From positions 1-64,000 of the forward strand of contig JBFMDX010000013.1 in assembly GCA_040753795.1 (NCBI GenBank): a stretch of DNA of 64,000 bases. The letters are read 5' to 3'. Shown here in pieces: positions 53,681 through 62,497 of the stretch (positions are counted from its first letter, which is position 1; each line of letters opens with the position of its first letter). The stretch comes from Thermodesulfobacteriota bacterium (lineage in GTDB: Bacteria; Desulfobacterota; Desulfobacteria; Desulfobacterales; Desulfosudaceae). Position numbers and translations under genes: made by a program. The notes beneath the pieces are model-generated. The model was given only the letters and a program-made list of their open reading frames with translations, made no database searches and was not told where the DNA came from.

Positions 53681-54819
53681 TGATTCCTTTCAACAAACCG
53701 TTTATTGCCGGAAAAGAACTCTTCTATATTTCCCGGGCCGTGCTTGAAGGCAACCTCGCGGGCAACGGCAGATTCACAAAAAGCTGTCAGAAATGGATGG
53801 AGGATAATTTCGGTTCCAAAAAAGTCCTGTTAACCAACTCCTGCACGGCGGCGCTGGAAATGAGCGCGCTGCTTTGCAATGTCGGGCCGGAAGACGAGGT
53901 CATCATGCCCTCGTTTACCTTCGTGTCGACGGCCAACGCCTTTGCCTTGAGAGGCGCGAAAATACGCTTTGTCGATATCAGGCCTGACACCTTGAATATA
54001 GATGAAAACCATATTGAAGCGGCCATAACAAAAAAGACGAAAGTCATCGTCCCTGTTCATTATGCCGGTGTCGGATGCGAGATGGACAGGATTATGGAAA
54101 TCGCCCGTCATTACCACTTGACTGTAATCGAGGATGCCGCCCAGGGGGTTCAGTCAACCTACAAAAACCGGTTTCTCGGGACAATCGGGAATCTGGGCGC
54201 ATACAGTTTTCATGAAACAAAAAATATTATCAGCGGTGAAGGCGGCGCTTTGCTCATCAATGATGACTGCTTTATTGAGCGAGCTGAAATCATAAGAGAC
54301 AAAGGCACCAACCGACGCAACTTCCTGCGCGGTGAAGTCGATAAGTATTCCTGGGTGGACCTGGGTTCATCGTTTTTGCCGTCTGAACTGGTGGCGGCAT
54401 TTCTCTATGCTCAACTTGAACAGATTGAAGCGATAACCCGGAAACGTCTTCAAATCGTTGACTACTACCATCAGCATTTGTCGTTACTGCAGGAAAAAGG
54501 CCTGATTCGTTTACCGGTGTGCCCTTCCCACTGCCGGCACAACTCTCACATGTTTTATATTCTTGTTTCCGGCAATCAGGAAATCAGAGACAAGCTGCTC
54601 GCGCACTTACAGCTGAAAGGGGTCTGGGCGGTTTTTCATTATATCCCCCTTCACACATCCCCAATGGGGAAAAAAACAGGTCGGACGATACCGGACTTAC
54701 CCGTGACGGATGATTTAAGCGCCAGGCTTCTGCGTCTTCCCTGTTATTTCGAAATTACAAGAGAGGAGCAGGACAAAACAATTGCTGAAATTTACAAATT
54801 TTTCAGGAACATGAAATGA
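53677..54819 (+). CDS. wecE: dTDP-4-amino-4,6-dideoxygalactose transaminase (WecE/RffA)
   Basis: This 380-residue PLP enzyme aligns with E. coli WecE nearly end to end: MIPFNKP start, LLTNSCTAALEM, PSFTFVSTANAF, PVHYAGVGCEMD, DAAQGVQSTY, FHETKN with the Schiff-base Lys, GGALLIND, DKGTNR and AVFHYIPLH. It transfers an amino group from glutamate to dTDP-4-keto-6-deoxyglucose to give dTDP-Fuc4N, a building block of enterobacterial-common-antigen-like glycans. ATG 53677 or 53680 can start it. The dTDP-glucose pathway (RmlA/B) is not in this window. Confidence 0.93.
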   Translation: MMIPFNKPFIAGKELFYISRAVLEGNLAGNGRFTKSCQKWMEDNFGSKKVLLTNSCTAALEMSALLCNVGPEDEVIMPSFTFVSTANAFALRGAKIRFVDIRPDTLNIDENHIEAAITKKTKVIVPVHYAGVGCEMDRIMEIARHYHLTVIEDAAQGVQSTYKNRFLGTIGNLGAYSFHETKNIISGEGGALLINDDCFIERAEIIRDKGTNRRNFLRGEVDKYSWVDLGSSFLPSELVAAFLYAQLEQIEAITRKRLQIVDYYHQHLSLLQEKGLIRLPVCPSHCRHNSHMFYILVSGNQEIRDKLLAHLQLKGVWAVFHYIPLHTSPMGKKTGRTIPDLPVTDDLSARLLRLPCYFEITREEQDKTIAEIYKFFRNMK

Positions 54820-55877
54820 TACTGGTCTTCGGAGCAGGCGGTTTCATCGGGACATATTTAATCGATGAACTGGTAAAGAGAAAATTCAATGTGATCGCTT
54901 CGGATACCTGTGAAGAAGGCGAAACCTTCTATAAAAATCGAAATATCCCTTATGTTCAGATTGATATTACGAACAATAATGATTTTAAAAAAATTGCCGG
55001 TACGGATATCACCACGGTCATTTGTCTTGCCGCTTTGCAGCCGGCCAATATAAGTACCGAGCGATACGATCCGGTGGATTATATTAAGGTGAATACCATA
55101 GGGTGTTTGCATATACTCGAATTTGCTAAAACCATTAAGGCCCGTAAAACCATTTTTGCCTATTCACACAGGAACACCAGCGCTCTATGGGAAAAAGGAG
55201 TCCCCATAAAAGAGGACGATGGCAGAAAATTCAAATATGATGGCGAATACGCGATGTTCAGTATTTCAGAAAGCGCCGCTCAAGATTGCATTGAACACTA
55301 TAGAACCCAATATGGCATGCCATGCATTTTATTTCGATTGCCTCCGGTTTATGGATATGGACCGCATATTGAAATTTACAAAAACGGGAAATATTTTAAA
55401 ACAGGTTTCCTTACCTTTATTGAAAACTCCATGACATGTAAACCGATCGAAGTCTGGGGGGACAGCAATGCCGGCAGGGATATTATCTACGTCAAAGATG
55501 TGGTGTCGGCTTTTATCAAAGCGATTACCACTGATAGAGCGGATGGATTATACAATATCGCGTCCGGGAAATTATTGACATTAAAGGAAGAGGTGGCCGC
55601 AATCGCAAAGGTTTTCTGGGGAGATGCCGGCCGGCCGGTTGTTATTATCGAACGCCCGGACAAGCCTCACTTCATTGAAACTTACCTTTATGATATCAGC
55701 AGGGCGAAACGGGATTTGAACTGGACACCTGAATATGATTTTGAATCCATGTTAACCGATTATAAAAAAGAGATGCAATCGGACAGGTTTGGTCATCTGG
55801 TCTGCAAGCGTAAAAAAATGTTTAATACCCGGCCCCAATGTAATGGTACGCATGAGGATAAAGATGGATTATTTTAA
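54816..55877 (+). CDS. Extended SDR NAD-dependent epimerase/dehydratase, atypical active site
   Basis: This 353-residue protein has FGAGGFIGTYL for NAD binding, a D-rich strand end, and GRDIIYVKDVVSAF plus YNIASGK as in sugar epimerases. The usual Y-x-x-x-K is missing: the aligned segment is E-Y-A-M-F-S-I-S-E-S, where Lys is replaced by Ser. It may be inactive, use another residue or serve as a binding protein. It starts in an ATGA overlap with wecE and overlaps the next gene by 14 nt. Codon use is AT-rich compared with the array genes. Confidence 0.82.
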   Translation: MILVFGAGGFIGTYLIDELVKRKFNVIASDTCEEGETFYKNRNIPYVQIDITNNNDFKKIAGTDITTVICLAALQPANISTERYDPVDYIKVNTIGCLHILEFAKTIKARKTIFAYSHRNTSALWEKGVPIKEDDGRKFKYDGEYAMFSISESAAQDCIEHYRTQYGMPCILFRLPPVYGYGPHIEIYKNGKYFKTGFLTFIENSMTCKPIEVWGDSNAGRDIIYVKDVVSAFIKAITTDRADGLYNIASGKLLTLKEEVAAIAKVFWGDAGRPVVIIERPDKPHFIETYLYDISRAKRDLNWTPEYDFESMLTDYKKEMQSDRFGHLVCKRKKMFNTRPQCNGTHEDKDGLF

Positions 55878-56403
55878 AGATATTGAAAATATGGGCGAAA
55901 ACGTAATAAATAAATTAAAATCCTGCGGCACCGGTGTGCGTATTAACCCCCTGGCAAAAATTGCTCTTCCCGACCGTGTTGATCTGGGTGATCATTGCCG
56001 CATCTGTGATTTTGTCTTTATCTTTGCCGGGAAAGGGGTAAAAATTGGATGTTATACCGATATTCAGCCCCATGTCACTTTCTGGGGCGGGGGGGAGACC
56101 ATCATCGGCGACCGCGTTTCGGTCGGGCCGGGCACAGTCCTATTATCCGCCGTATATGCTCATGATGAAGGGCTGATGATGGTTGACGGTCTGCCGGAAG
56201 GTTCTGCCCGTGCGTTATACGGAAAACTGGTTATCCAGAATGATGTTTATATAGGCGCCAATTGTACCCTGATGCCGGAAATTATTGTCGGTGAAGGAGC
56301 TATCTTGGGGGCGGGAAGCTTCGCGAACCGGGACCTGGATCCCTGGGGCATTTATGCGGGAAGTCCGGCGCGGAAAATAGGAGAAAGAAAGCCCTTAAGG
56401 TAA
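55864..56403 (+). CDS. Hexapeptide-repeat acetyltransferase
   Basis: This is 179 residues from ATG 55864, with GAGGA 5 nt upstream; in-frame ATGs at 55843 and 55852 are alternatives. Left-handed beta-helix repeats run through the chain (VDLGDHCRICDFVFI, VKIGCYTDIQPHV, TIIGDRVSVGPGTVLL, LVIQNDVYIGANCTLM, IIVGEGAILGAG) and end GSPARKIG. A His in AVYAHDEG is the likely base. Next to wecE, acetylation of the 4-amino sugar (as WecD does in E. coli by another fold) is the simplest role. Confidence 0.85.
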   Translation: MDYFKDIENMGENVINKLKSCGTGVRINPLAKIALPDRVDLGDHCRICDFVFIFAGKGVKIGCYTDIQPHVTFWGGGETIIGDRVSVGPGTVLLSAVYAHDEGLMMVDGLPEGSARALYGKLVIQNDVYIGANCTLMPEIIVGEGAILGAGSFANRDLDPWGIYAGSPARKIGERKPLR

Positions 56404-56405
56404 AT

Positions 56406-57095
56406 ATGATCAAAGGCGCCCTTTTACAATCAAACTATATCCCCTGGAAAGGCTATTTTGACATAATCAATCAAGTCGATATTTTTATAGTTTATGATAC
56501 TGTTCAGTATACAAAAAATGACTGGCGCAATCGCAATAGGATTAAAACGCCGACAGGTGTTAAATGGCTTACCATTCCCGTAATTCAGGAAAAGCTTGGC
56601 CAACCGATCAATCTGACTCGAGTGGCCGATTCACGCTGGCGAAGAAAACACTGGAAGGCCATATGTCAGAATTACAACAAATCCGAATTTTTTAAAAATT
56701 ATTATCAATGCTTTGAAGAGGCATATTTAAACTGCGATCAAGTCATGCTGAGCGCGATAAACCTGAAATTTATAAAATTAATTTGTGAGTTGCTGGGTAT
56801 CAAGACGGAAATCCTTGATGCGTCTGATTTTATTGTTTCCGGCAATAAGTCTGAACGAATTGTTGAAATATGCAAAAACGCCGGGGTTCAACATTATATT
56901 TCAGGTCCTGCGGCCAGAGATTATATCGATGAAACCGTTTTTTCCGATAACCATATTGTCTTATCCTATATGGATTACACCGGTTACCTTGAGCATCCGC
57001 AGCTTTATCCTCCTTTTGACCACTCTGTCAGCATTATCGATCTCATATTCAATACCGGCCCTAATTACAAACAATATATGAAGAGCTTTTCGTAA
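56406..57095 (+). CDS. WbqC-like family protein
   Basis: This 229-residue protein has the family hallmark at the N-terminus: LLQSNYIPWKGYFDIINQVD, then YDTVQYTKNDWRNRN and WLTIPV. In WbqC-like proteins (found in O-antigen loci) the enzymatic role is not firmly established; a part in amino-sugar modification or transfer has been suggested by context. It lies 2 nt after the acetyltransferase and 2 nt before a GT2 gene. The C-terminus keeps SGPAARDYID and YPPFD blocks. Confidence 0.88.
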   Translation: MIKGALLQSNYIPWKGYFDIINQVDIFIVYDTVQYTKNDWRNRNRIKTPTGVKWLTIPVIQEKLGQPINLTRVADSRWRRKHWKAICQNYNKSEFFKNYYQCFEEAYLNCDQVMLSAINLKFIKLICELLGIKTEILDASDFIVSGNKSERIVEICKNAGVQHYISGPAARDYIDETVFSDNHIVLSYMDYTGYLEHPQLYPPFDHSVSIIDLIFNTGPNYKQYMKSFS

Positions 57096-57097
57096 AC

Positions 57098-58021
57098 ATG
57101 GACATCTCTGTTGTAACCACTCTTTACTACTCCGAACCTTATATTAATGAATTTTACGAGAGGATCAGCGGAGCGCTCCAATCCATCACAAATGATTATG
57201 AAATCGTCTTTGTTAATGATGGGTCTCCCGACAATTCTCTCGGGGCGGCGCTGGGTATCCATGAAAAAGACTCAAGGGTAAAAATTGTGGATTTGTCGAG
57301 GAACTTCGGTCACCATAAGGCCGTTATGACCGGCCTGTCATTAACCACGGGAGACCTTGTCTTTCTGATAGACATCGATCTTGAAGAAGAACCCGAGCTG
57401 TTAAACAAGTGCCATGAAGTTTTCAAAAAAACCAATGATGTTGATGTCGTTTATTGTGTCCAGGAAAAACGCAAGGGAAAATTGTTCGAGAGAATCAGCG
57501 GGTCCGCTTATTACTTTCTTTTCAATCTGTTATCCTCAAATTATCTCCCGCCCAATCTCATTATGGCCAGGCTGATGACCAGAAAATATGTACAAGCCTT
57601 GATCATGCACAAAGAAAGCGAAGTCGAACTGGGGGGCATATATTCGATAACAGGTTTCAAACAGATCTCATTAACAGTAAAAAAAGGAAGCAAGGATAAA
57701 ACCACCTACACACTAAGGAAAAAGTTGTCCCTGACCATAAAATCAATTACCGGTTTCAGCAATAGGCCGCTAATCTATATTGCCGTATTGGGGGCGTTTA
57801 TATTGTTCCTGTCATTTCTATATGCGCTATATGTTTTCCTGGTGAGAGTATTTGTCGGGGAGGCGCCCAGCGGATACATGACAATCGTTTTATCCATATG
57901 GTTTTTAGGAGGTCTGACGATTTTCAGCATAGGCGTAATTGCCATTTATCTGTCTGTGATATTTACTGAAGTAAAAAACAGGCCATATACGATAATTAAG
58001 AATATTTATCAGAAAAAATAA
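57098..58021 (+). CDS. GT2 glycosyltransferase with two C-terminal membrane helices (GtrB/DPM1 type)
   Basis: This 307-residue protein has VVTTLYYSE at the start, FVNDGSPDNSL for nucleotide binding and D-I-D-L-E-E-E near residue 91 in place of the usual DxD loop. NFGHHKAVMTGL follows the pattern of bactoprenol glucosyl/mannosyl transferases. Two hydrophobic helices at about 228-255 and 268-292 complete the GtrB topology. It would make an undecaprenyl-phosphate sugar and serve the GT-C protein directly downstream (58077). Confidence 0.88.
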   Translation: MDISVVTTLYYSEPYINEFYERISGALQSITNDYEIVFVNDGSPDNSLGAALGIHEKDSRVKIVDLSRNFGHHKAVMTGLSLTTGDLVFLIDIDLEEEPELLNKCHEVFKKTNDVDVVYCVQEKRKGKLFERISGSAYYFLFNLLSSNYLPPNLIMARLMTRKYVQALIMHKESEVELGGIYSITGFKQISLTVKKGSKDKTTYTLRKKLSLTIKSITGFSNRPLIYIAVLGAFILFLSFLYALYVFLVRVFVGEAPSGYMTIVLSIWFLGGLTIFSIGVIAIYLSVIFTEVKNRPYTIIKNIYQKK

Positions 58022-58076
58022 AGATCTCCGCACTGGGAATTGTTTTCCAACGGACTGACAGGTTACTCTTACAAAA

Positions 58077-60467
58077 ATGAAATGCGCTGGAAATAATTCA
58101 ACCTTATTCCTGAATCCCCTCGCTTCGCTATTTCTTTTTCTATTATTACTGGTCACACTCGCGGTGAATCTCGCCGTTCCTATCCGGGAAGGTGATCTGT
58201 GGTGGCAAATGGCATATGGGCGCTATCTGTTAGCCAACAACACGCTGATACCCGACCATACGGCTTTCTCCTGGACACCATCAGACGGCAGCATCATCTA
58301 TTGCGCCTGGATTGCCGAAATATTTCTTTATGTTTTATATAAAATCGGCGGGCTCGCCACTCTCTATCTACTTAAATACGGTTGTTTTCTTTTCTTCCTA
58401 TATATACTCTGGCGCCAGGCTCTCAAATATCAGATCAATTCACTCCCGCTCACATGGCTTATTTGTCTCTTAAGCCTCCTGATGATTGACCAGGCGGCTT
58501 ATATCAAGCCTGAAATCTTCTCGTTTGTATTTATTCTTCTAACCGCCTGGACCTGGGAAAATTTTAAAAGTACGGATAAGCATGGTTATTCCTGTTACCT
58601 TTTCCCCTTCTATATATTACTTTGGGTTAATATCCATGGAGGGTTTATTTTCGGATTGACTTATCTTGTCTGTCTTGGCTGCGGGGAAATATTAAATATA
58701 TTATTTTCCTCTCAGCAGAAACTACCTCTCAAAAAACAGACGCGCTTTTTCTTTTCACTGTTTCTTTGTTTTGTTGCGATATTCATAACGCCATATGGAT
58801 GGAAGTATCCGATCCAATTGGTTAACAACCTTTTTTTAGGCGGATTGGATGTCGAACATTATGAAATGGTTTTTGCCTACAAATCGATTTTAGACAGACA
58901 GCTATGGCCCCTTCATTTTATTGATTATCTGGTTCTGGCCATCATTATATTTCTCTTTTTATTAGTGGTGAATATCAGGAAAAGAGGAATTGACTATTCA
59001 CTGATTCTTTCCAATATTATTTTTTTATGGCTTTTTACCCGTTTTCTGCGTACCACATACTTCTGGGGTGTCATTTTTGCTTTCAGTGGTTTTAATCTGC
59101 TTTACCAGCTTGAGCCGCAGAAGGCGCTGTGGAATAAGCAACGGCAAAAATTTACCAAGTATTTTATTGTTATCCTGTTCCTGTTTCTCGCGTTTAGGAG
59201 CAATTACGAATCCGTCTTTTGTTTGCATGGCCCCAACTGGTTGGGTTTTGGTAACAGTTATATAAACCCCCAAGACGAGTCCCGTTTTATCAAAGAAAAT
59301 TTTGCCGGTTTACGCCTTGGCAATGACTATGACACGGGTGGATACTTGTTGTGGGATCTCTGGCCTGATACAAAAGTTTTCATTGACCCCCGCTATTTCC
59401 CTTTTCGTGACTGGTTTGTTGAATACCGTGAATTTGTCTCCGGCAAAAATCCATCCTTTATTGACAAGTTTCCCTGTGATGTGTGGTGTCTTAACCTGAT
59501 ATATCCTGTTGTCAGCGATTTCTTGCAATCCAATAACTGGAGATTAGTATACTACGGCCCTTCAGCCTGCATATTCGCTAGAAAAGAATTGTTAAAAGGC
59601 AACCCGGCGATACAGGTTTCTGATTCTCTATCAAACATCAAATCACTTGCCCAGGCTATGATCGCCCTTCAGTTCACGGTAAGGATTAATGATCTAAATA
59701 CATCCAAAAAAATTGTCGATAGTTTTAATTTCAACAAATTTATTCCCACACACCGATCCCTGGTTGCCCAGGCATACAATTCATTCGGTGGCGTCCTTCT
59801 AAAGAATCATCAATATGACGAAGCAAAAAAATATTTTGACAAATCATTAAAACTCGCTCCCCAATATGCCCCTGCTTATGGCAATCTGGGAGCCGCGTCT
59901 TTTATCGAGGAAAGGTATGATAAGGCAATAGAGTATTATAATATAGCGATAGCAATTGAGCCTACCAACCCGGAATATTACTTCAATCTTGCCTTGATTA
60001 TGCAATCTCAGGGTGACGTTGAAAATGCCGTTATAAACTACCGGCATTCCTTGCGATTGGATCCCAATCAGGCCAATATCTATTTTTTTCTCGGAAATAT
60101 TTTTTTAGACAAGAATAATAATCAAGAATCTATTGCGTATTTTCTTGAGGCATTAAAAATATCTCCGAATTTTCTTCCAGTTTTAATCAAGTTGGGGCAG
60201 ATATATTATCAAAACAGGGAATATAATAAATCCATCGAATATTTTAAGAGAGTTTTAGAACTACAGCCTGATTTAAAAAAGACATACTTTAATATTGCCT
60301 GTTTATATGCAAAACTGAATGATCTTGACATGGCCATTCACTGGCTGCAGCTTGCTGTAGATAAGGGATACGATAACTGGGATAATATAAAAAAAGACCC
60401 GGACTTGAACAGCATCAGGCAGACTGATGATTACCGGCGTATCATTGAATCTTCCCCCCCGCTGTGA
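58077..60467 (+). CDS. GT-C-like membrane protein with C-terminal TPRs (second family)
   Basis: In this 796-residue protein about ten transmembrane helices lie in residues 15-370. The first periplasmic loop has E-G-D-L-W-W-Q-M-A-Y-G-R (near 38), with its acid as the probable GT-C catalytic residue, then PDHTAFSWTP, KPEIFS and WVNIHGGFIFGL. A soluble domain (390-540) and about six 34-residue TPRs follow. It shares no TMTC blocks with the array but ends in the same cap (NIACLYAKL...GYDNWDNIKKDPDLNSIR). The DNA is AT-rich. Its 3' end overlaps the convergent gene by 26 bp. Confidence 0.82.
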   Translation: MKCAGNNSTLFLNPLASLFLFLLLLVTLAVNLAVPIREGDLWWQMAYGRYLLANNTLIPDHTAFSWTPSDGSIIYCAWIAEIFLYVLYKIGGLATLYLLKYGCFLFFLYILWRQALKYQINSLPLTWLICLLSLLMIDQAAYIKPEIFSFVFILLTAWTWENFKSTDKHGYSCYLFPFYILLWVNIHGGFIFGLTYLVCLGCGEILNILFSSQQKLPLKKQTRFFFSLFLCFVAIFITPYGWKYPIQLVNNLFLGGLDVEHYEMVFAYKSILDRQLWPLHFIDYLVLAIIIFLFLLVVNIRKRGIDYSLILSNIIFLWLFTRFLRTTYFWGVIFAFSGFNLLYQLEPQKALWNKQRQKFTKYFIVILFLFLAFRSNYESVFCLHGPNWLGFGNSYINPQDESRFIKENFAGLRLGNDYDTGGYLLWDLWPDTKVFIDPRYFPFRDWFVEYREFVSGKNPSFIDKFPCDVWCLNLIYPVVSDFLQSNNWRLVYYGPSACIFARKELLKGNPAIQVSDSLSNIKSLAQAMIALQFTVRINDLNTSKKIVDSFNFNKFIPTHRSLVAQAYNSFGGVLLKNHQYDEAKKYFDKSLKLAPQYAPAYGNLGAASFIEERYDKAIEYYNIAIAIEPTNPEYYFNLALIMQSQGDVENAVINYRHSLRLDPNQANIYFFLGNIFLDKNNNQESIAYFLEALKISPNFLPVLIKLGQIYYQNREYNKSIEYFKRVLELQPDLKKTYFNIACLYAKLNDLDMAIHWLQLAVDKGYDNWDNIKKDPDLNSIRQTDDYRRIIESSPPL

Positions 60468-62445
60468 TATTCTCCAGAAGAGTCCTGGCTTGATGACAAT
60501 CAGGATCGACCTCTAAAACTCTGCGATAATATTTTTCGGCCGACAGCAGATCACCCCTGGAATGGTAACAGATCCCTGCTGTCATGAGCGCATAAATATT
60601 AGCGGGATGTTCCTTGATCGCCTTAAGACAGAATTCTATCGTTTTATCTTTGGCCTTTTCATTATATGCACTTCTTCCCAGAATGGCATATAGCTCACTT
60701 TTCAGTTTGAGATTATGCCGTATGATGTTCGTATCTTCTATAAGTGATTGAGCGGTGTCATAATCCTTGATCATCACCGTAAAATCAAAAAGGCGCCTGA
60801 AGTGCCTGTGCTCGCTGACTTCGTTGATGGTTTTGGCAACACTTCTATCCCGGGCATCAACCGATTGACTGCCTTTTTTCACAAAAATACAACAAGACGG
60901 TCCATAGAATATTAACTCCCAGTCGCTTGAGTTAACAAAATAAGGAATAACACCGGAACCGATTTCCAGACACCAGAGATCACACGGGTGCTTTTGCAGA
61001 AAAGCCTCTACATCCACACCATCAATGAATTTCAGATATTGTCCATACCAGTCCTTAAAAGGAAAGTATCTTGCATCGATCATTGTTTTTATCTCCGGCC
61101 ATAGCACCCATGAAAGGTAACTGCCGCTATTGTCATCATTGCCGATGTCTCTTCCGGAGTAATGTTCCTTTATAAATCCGGATTCCTCTACCGGCAGGGG
61201 GCACAGCGTTCCAAAACCAAGCCGGAGACCGGAAAAACGTTCCCCATTCATTATATTTACAGATAACAATACCCCCACGAATAATATCAGCGGTAAGCGA
61301 TGAGCCATCACCCGTTTCCATCTTGATAAAACCGGTGAGAAACGAACGGATGATATAAGATAAAATGAACTGAAAGCGAAAACCGGGGCATGCAGAAACA
61401 TCGTTCTGATAAATGTCAGGTACAACCCCGAAAAAAGAAGCATGGGAAGGACGATTGTCCAATCCGGAGCACGGGACTTGAGCTGAGTCCAAAGCAAAAC
61501 CATGATGATGACAACAGATATCAAAAAGTACAGCAGATAACTGATTGCTGCCCGTCTGGCTCCGGCGTTTATACCCATTATTTGAAACAATGACTGATAT
61601 TCCATAATTACATTCAAGTGGTTCTGAATTCCAGGCTTGTCCAGCAGTTCAGCCAGAATATAGGCGGGGTATTTCCACCCATGCGGGGTGACAAACAGGG
61701 CAATTGAACACAGGGCGAATGAAATAAAAAAATGTTTTTGAATAACCGGCTGGAGCGTTTTATCAGGGGAAGTAAAAATATTCAGAAGTTCTCCGATACA
61801 AACGCAAATCAAATACGTATAACCGAATATCCACCCGCCATGAGTGTTAACCCAGACCAGCATCAAAACAGGCAGGATATAACATCGACCGCGTTCCCTG
61901 ATGGAAGCCGTTTTCAACTGAAACCAGAGAAAAACCAGCACGGTCATATAAAGGCATGAAAACAGATTGGGCTTTATGTTGCTGGCGCAAATCGTAATGG
62001 TCAGGGATAATAAGATGATAAACCAGGTCATCGGTTGATCGATAATCATCCGCGTTCTGGCATACCTGATCAGAAAAAACAGATGGAGGATATAAACAGC
62101 GTAGCGGAATACAAATAACAGCGACAGGCCGCCTATCTGGTAACACAGATAAAAAAAGATCTGCGCCAGCCAGGTCGCGTAAGGGATATCTTTACCGGCA
62201 GGCGTCCAGGTAAACGCCTGATGATCGACTACCAGCGTATGGTTCTTGACGATATATTTACCATAAGAAAGATGGAACCAGATATCACCGTCGGTTATGG
62301 GCCGGGTACCGAAGTTGACGACGGTAAAAAACAGCGACAGGGTAAAAATGACGGTCAATAAACCGGACCGGGATGAGGGAAAAACCGTTTCCCCGTGGGC
62401 ATTCAGTTGTTGAAAAGTTAGTTTCCGCTGGCTGATATGGCCCAT
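60442..62445 (-). CDS. GT-C-like membrane protein with short TPR tail (second family)
   Basis: This 667-residue paralogue of 58077 lies on the opposite strand. It keeps D-G-D-I-W-F-H-L-S-Y-G-K in the first loop, DHQAFTWTPAG, KPNLFS and WVNTHGGWIFGYTYL, and the matching soluble segment with IDARYFPFKDWYGQY (58077 has IDPRYFPFRDWFVEY). Only about two TPRs remain at the C-terminus, and the end-of-group cap is absent. The two genes meet tail to tail with a 26-bp overlap, so their messages are antisense at the 3' ends. Confidence 0.82.
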   Translation of the reverse strand: MGHISQRKLTFQQLNAHGETVFPSSRSGLLTVIFTLSLFFTVVNFGTRPITDGDIWFHLSYGKYIVKNHTLVVDHQAFTWTPAGKDIPYATWLAQIFFYLCYQIGGLSLLFVFRYAVYILHLFFLIRYARTRMIIDQPMTWFIILLSLTITICASNIKPNLFSCLYMTVLVFLWFQLKTASIRERGRCYILPVLMLVWVNTHGGWIFGYTYLICVCIGELLNIFTSPDKTLQPVIQKHFFISFALCSIALFVTPHGWKYPAYILAELLDKPGIQNHLNVIMEYQSLFQIMGINAGARRAAISYLLYFLISVVIIMVLLWTQLKSRAPDWTIVLPMLLFSGLYLTFIRTMFLHAPVFAFSSFYLISSVRFSPVLSRWKRVMAHRLPLILFVGVLLSVNIMNGERFSGLRLGFGTLCPLPVEESGFIKEHYSGRDIGNDDNSGSYLSWVLWPEIKTMIDARYFPFKDWYGQYLKFIDGVDVEAFLQKHPCDLWCLEIGSGVIPYFVNSSDWELIFYGPSCCIFVKKGSQSVDARDRSVAKTINEVSEHRHFRRLFDFTVMIKDYDTAQSLIEDTNIIRHNLKLKSELYAILGRSAYNEKAKDKTIEFCLKAIKEHPANIYALMTAGICYHSRGDLLSAEKYYRRVLEVDPDCHQARTLLENITAGGKIQ

Positions 62446-62497
62446 CTATCGTACCGTTCTTATCCGCATCTTGTCCGGACGAAAATTGTTTTTGCCT

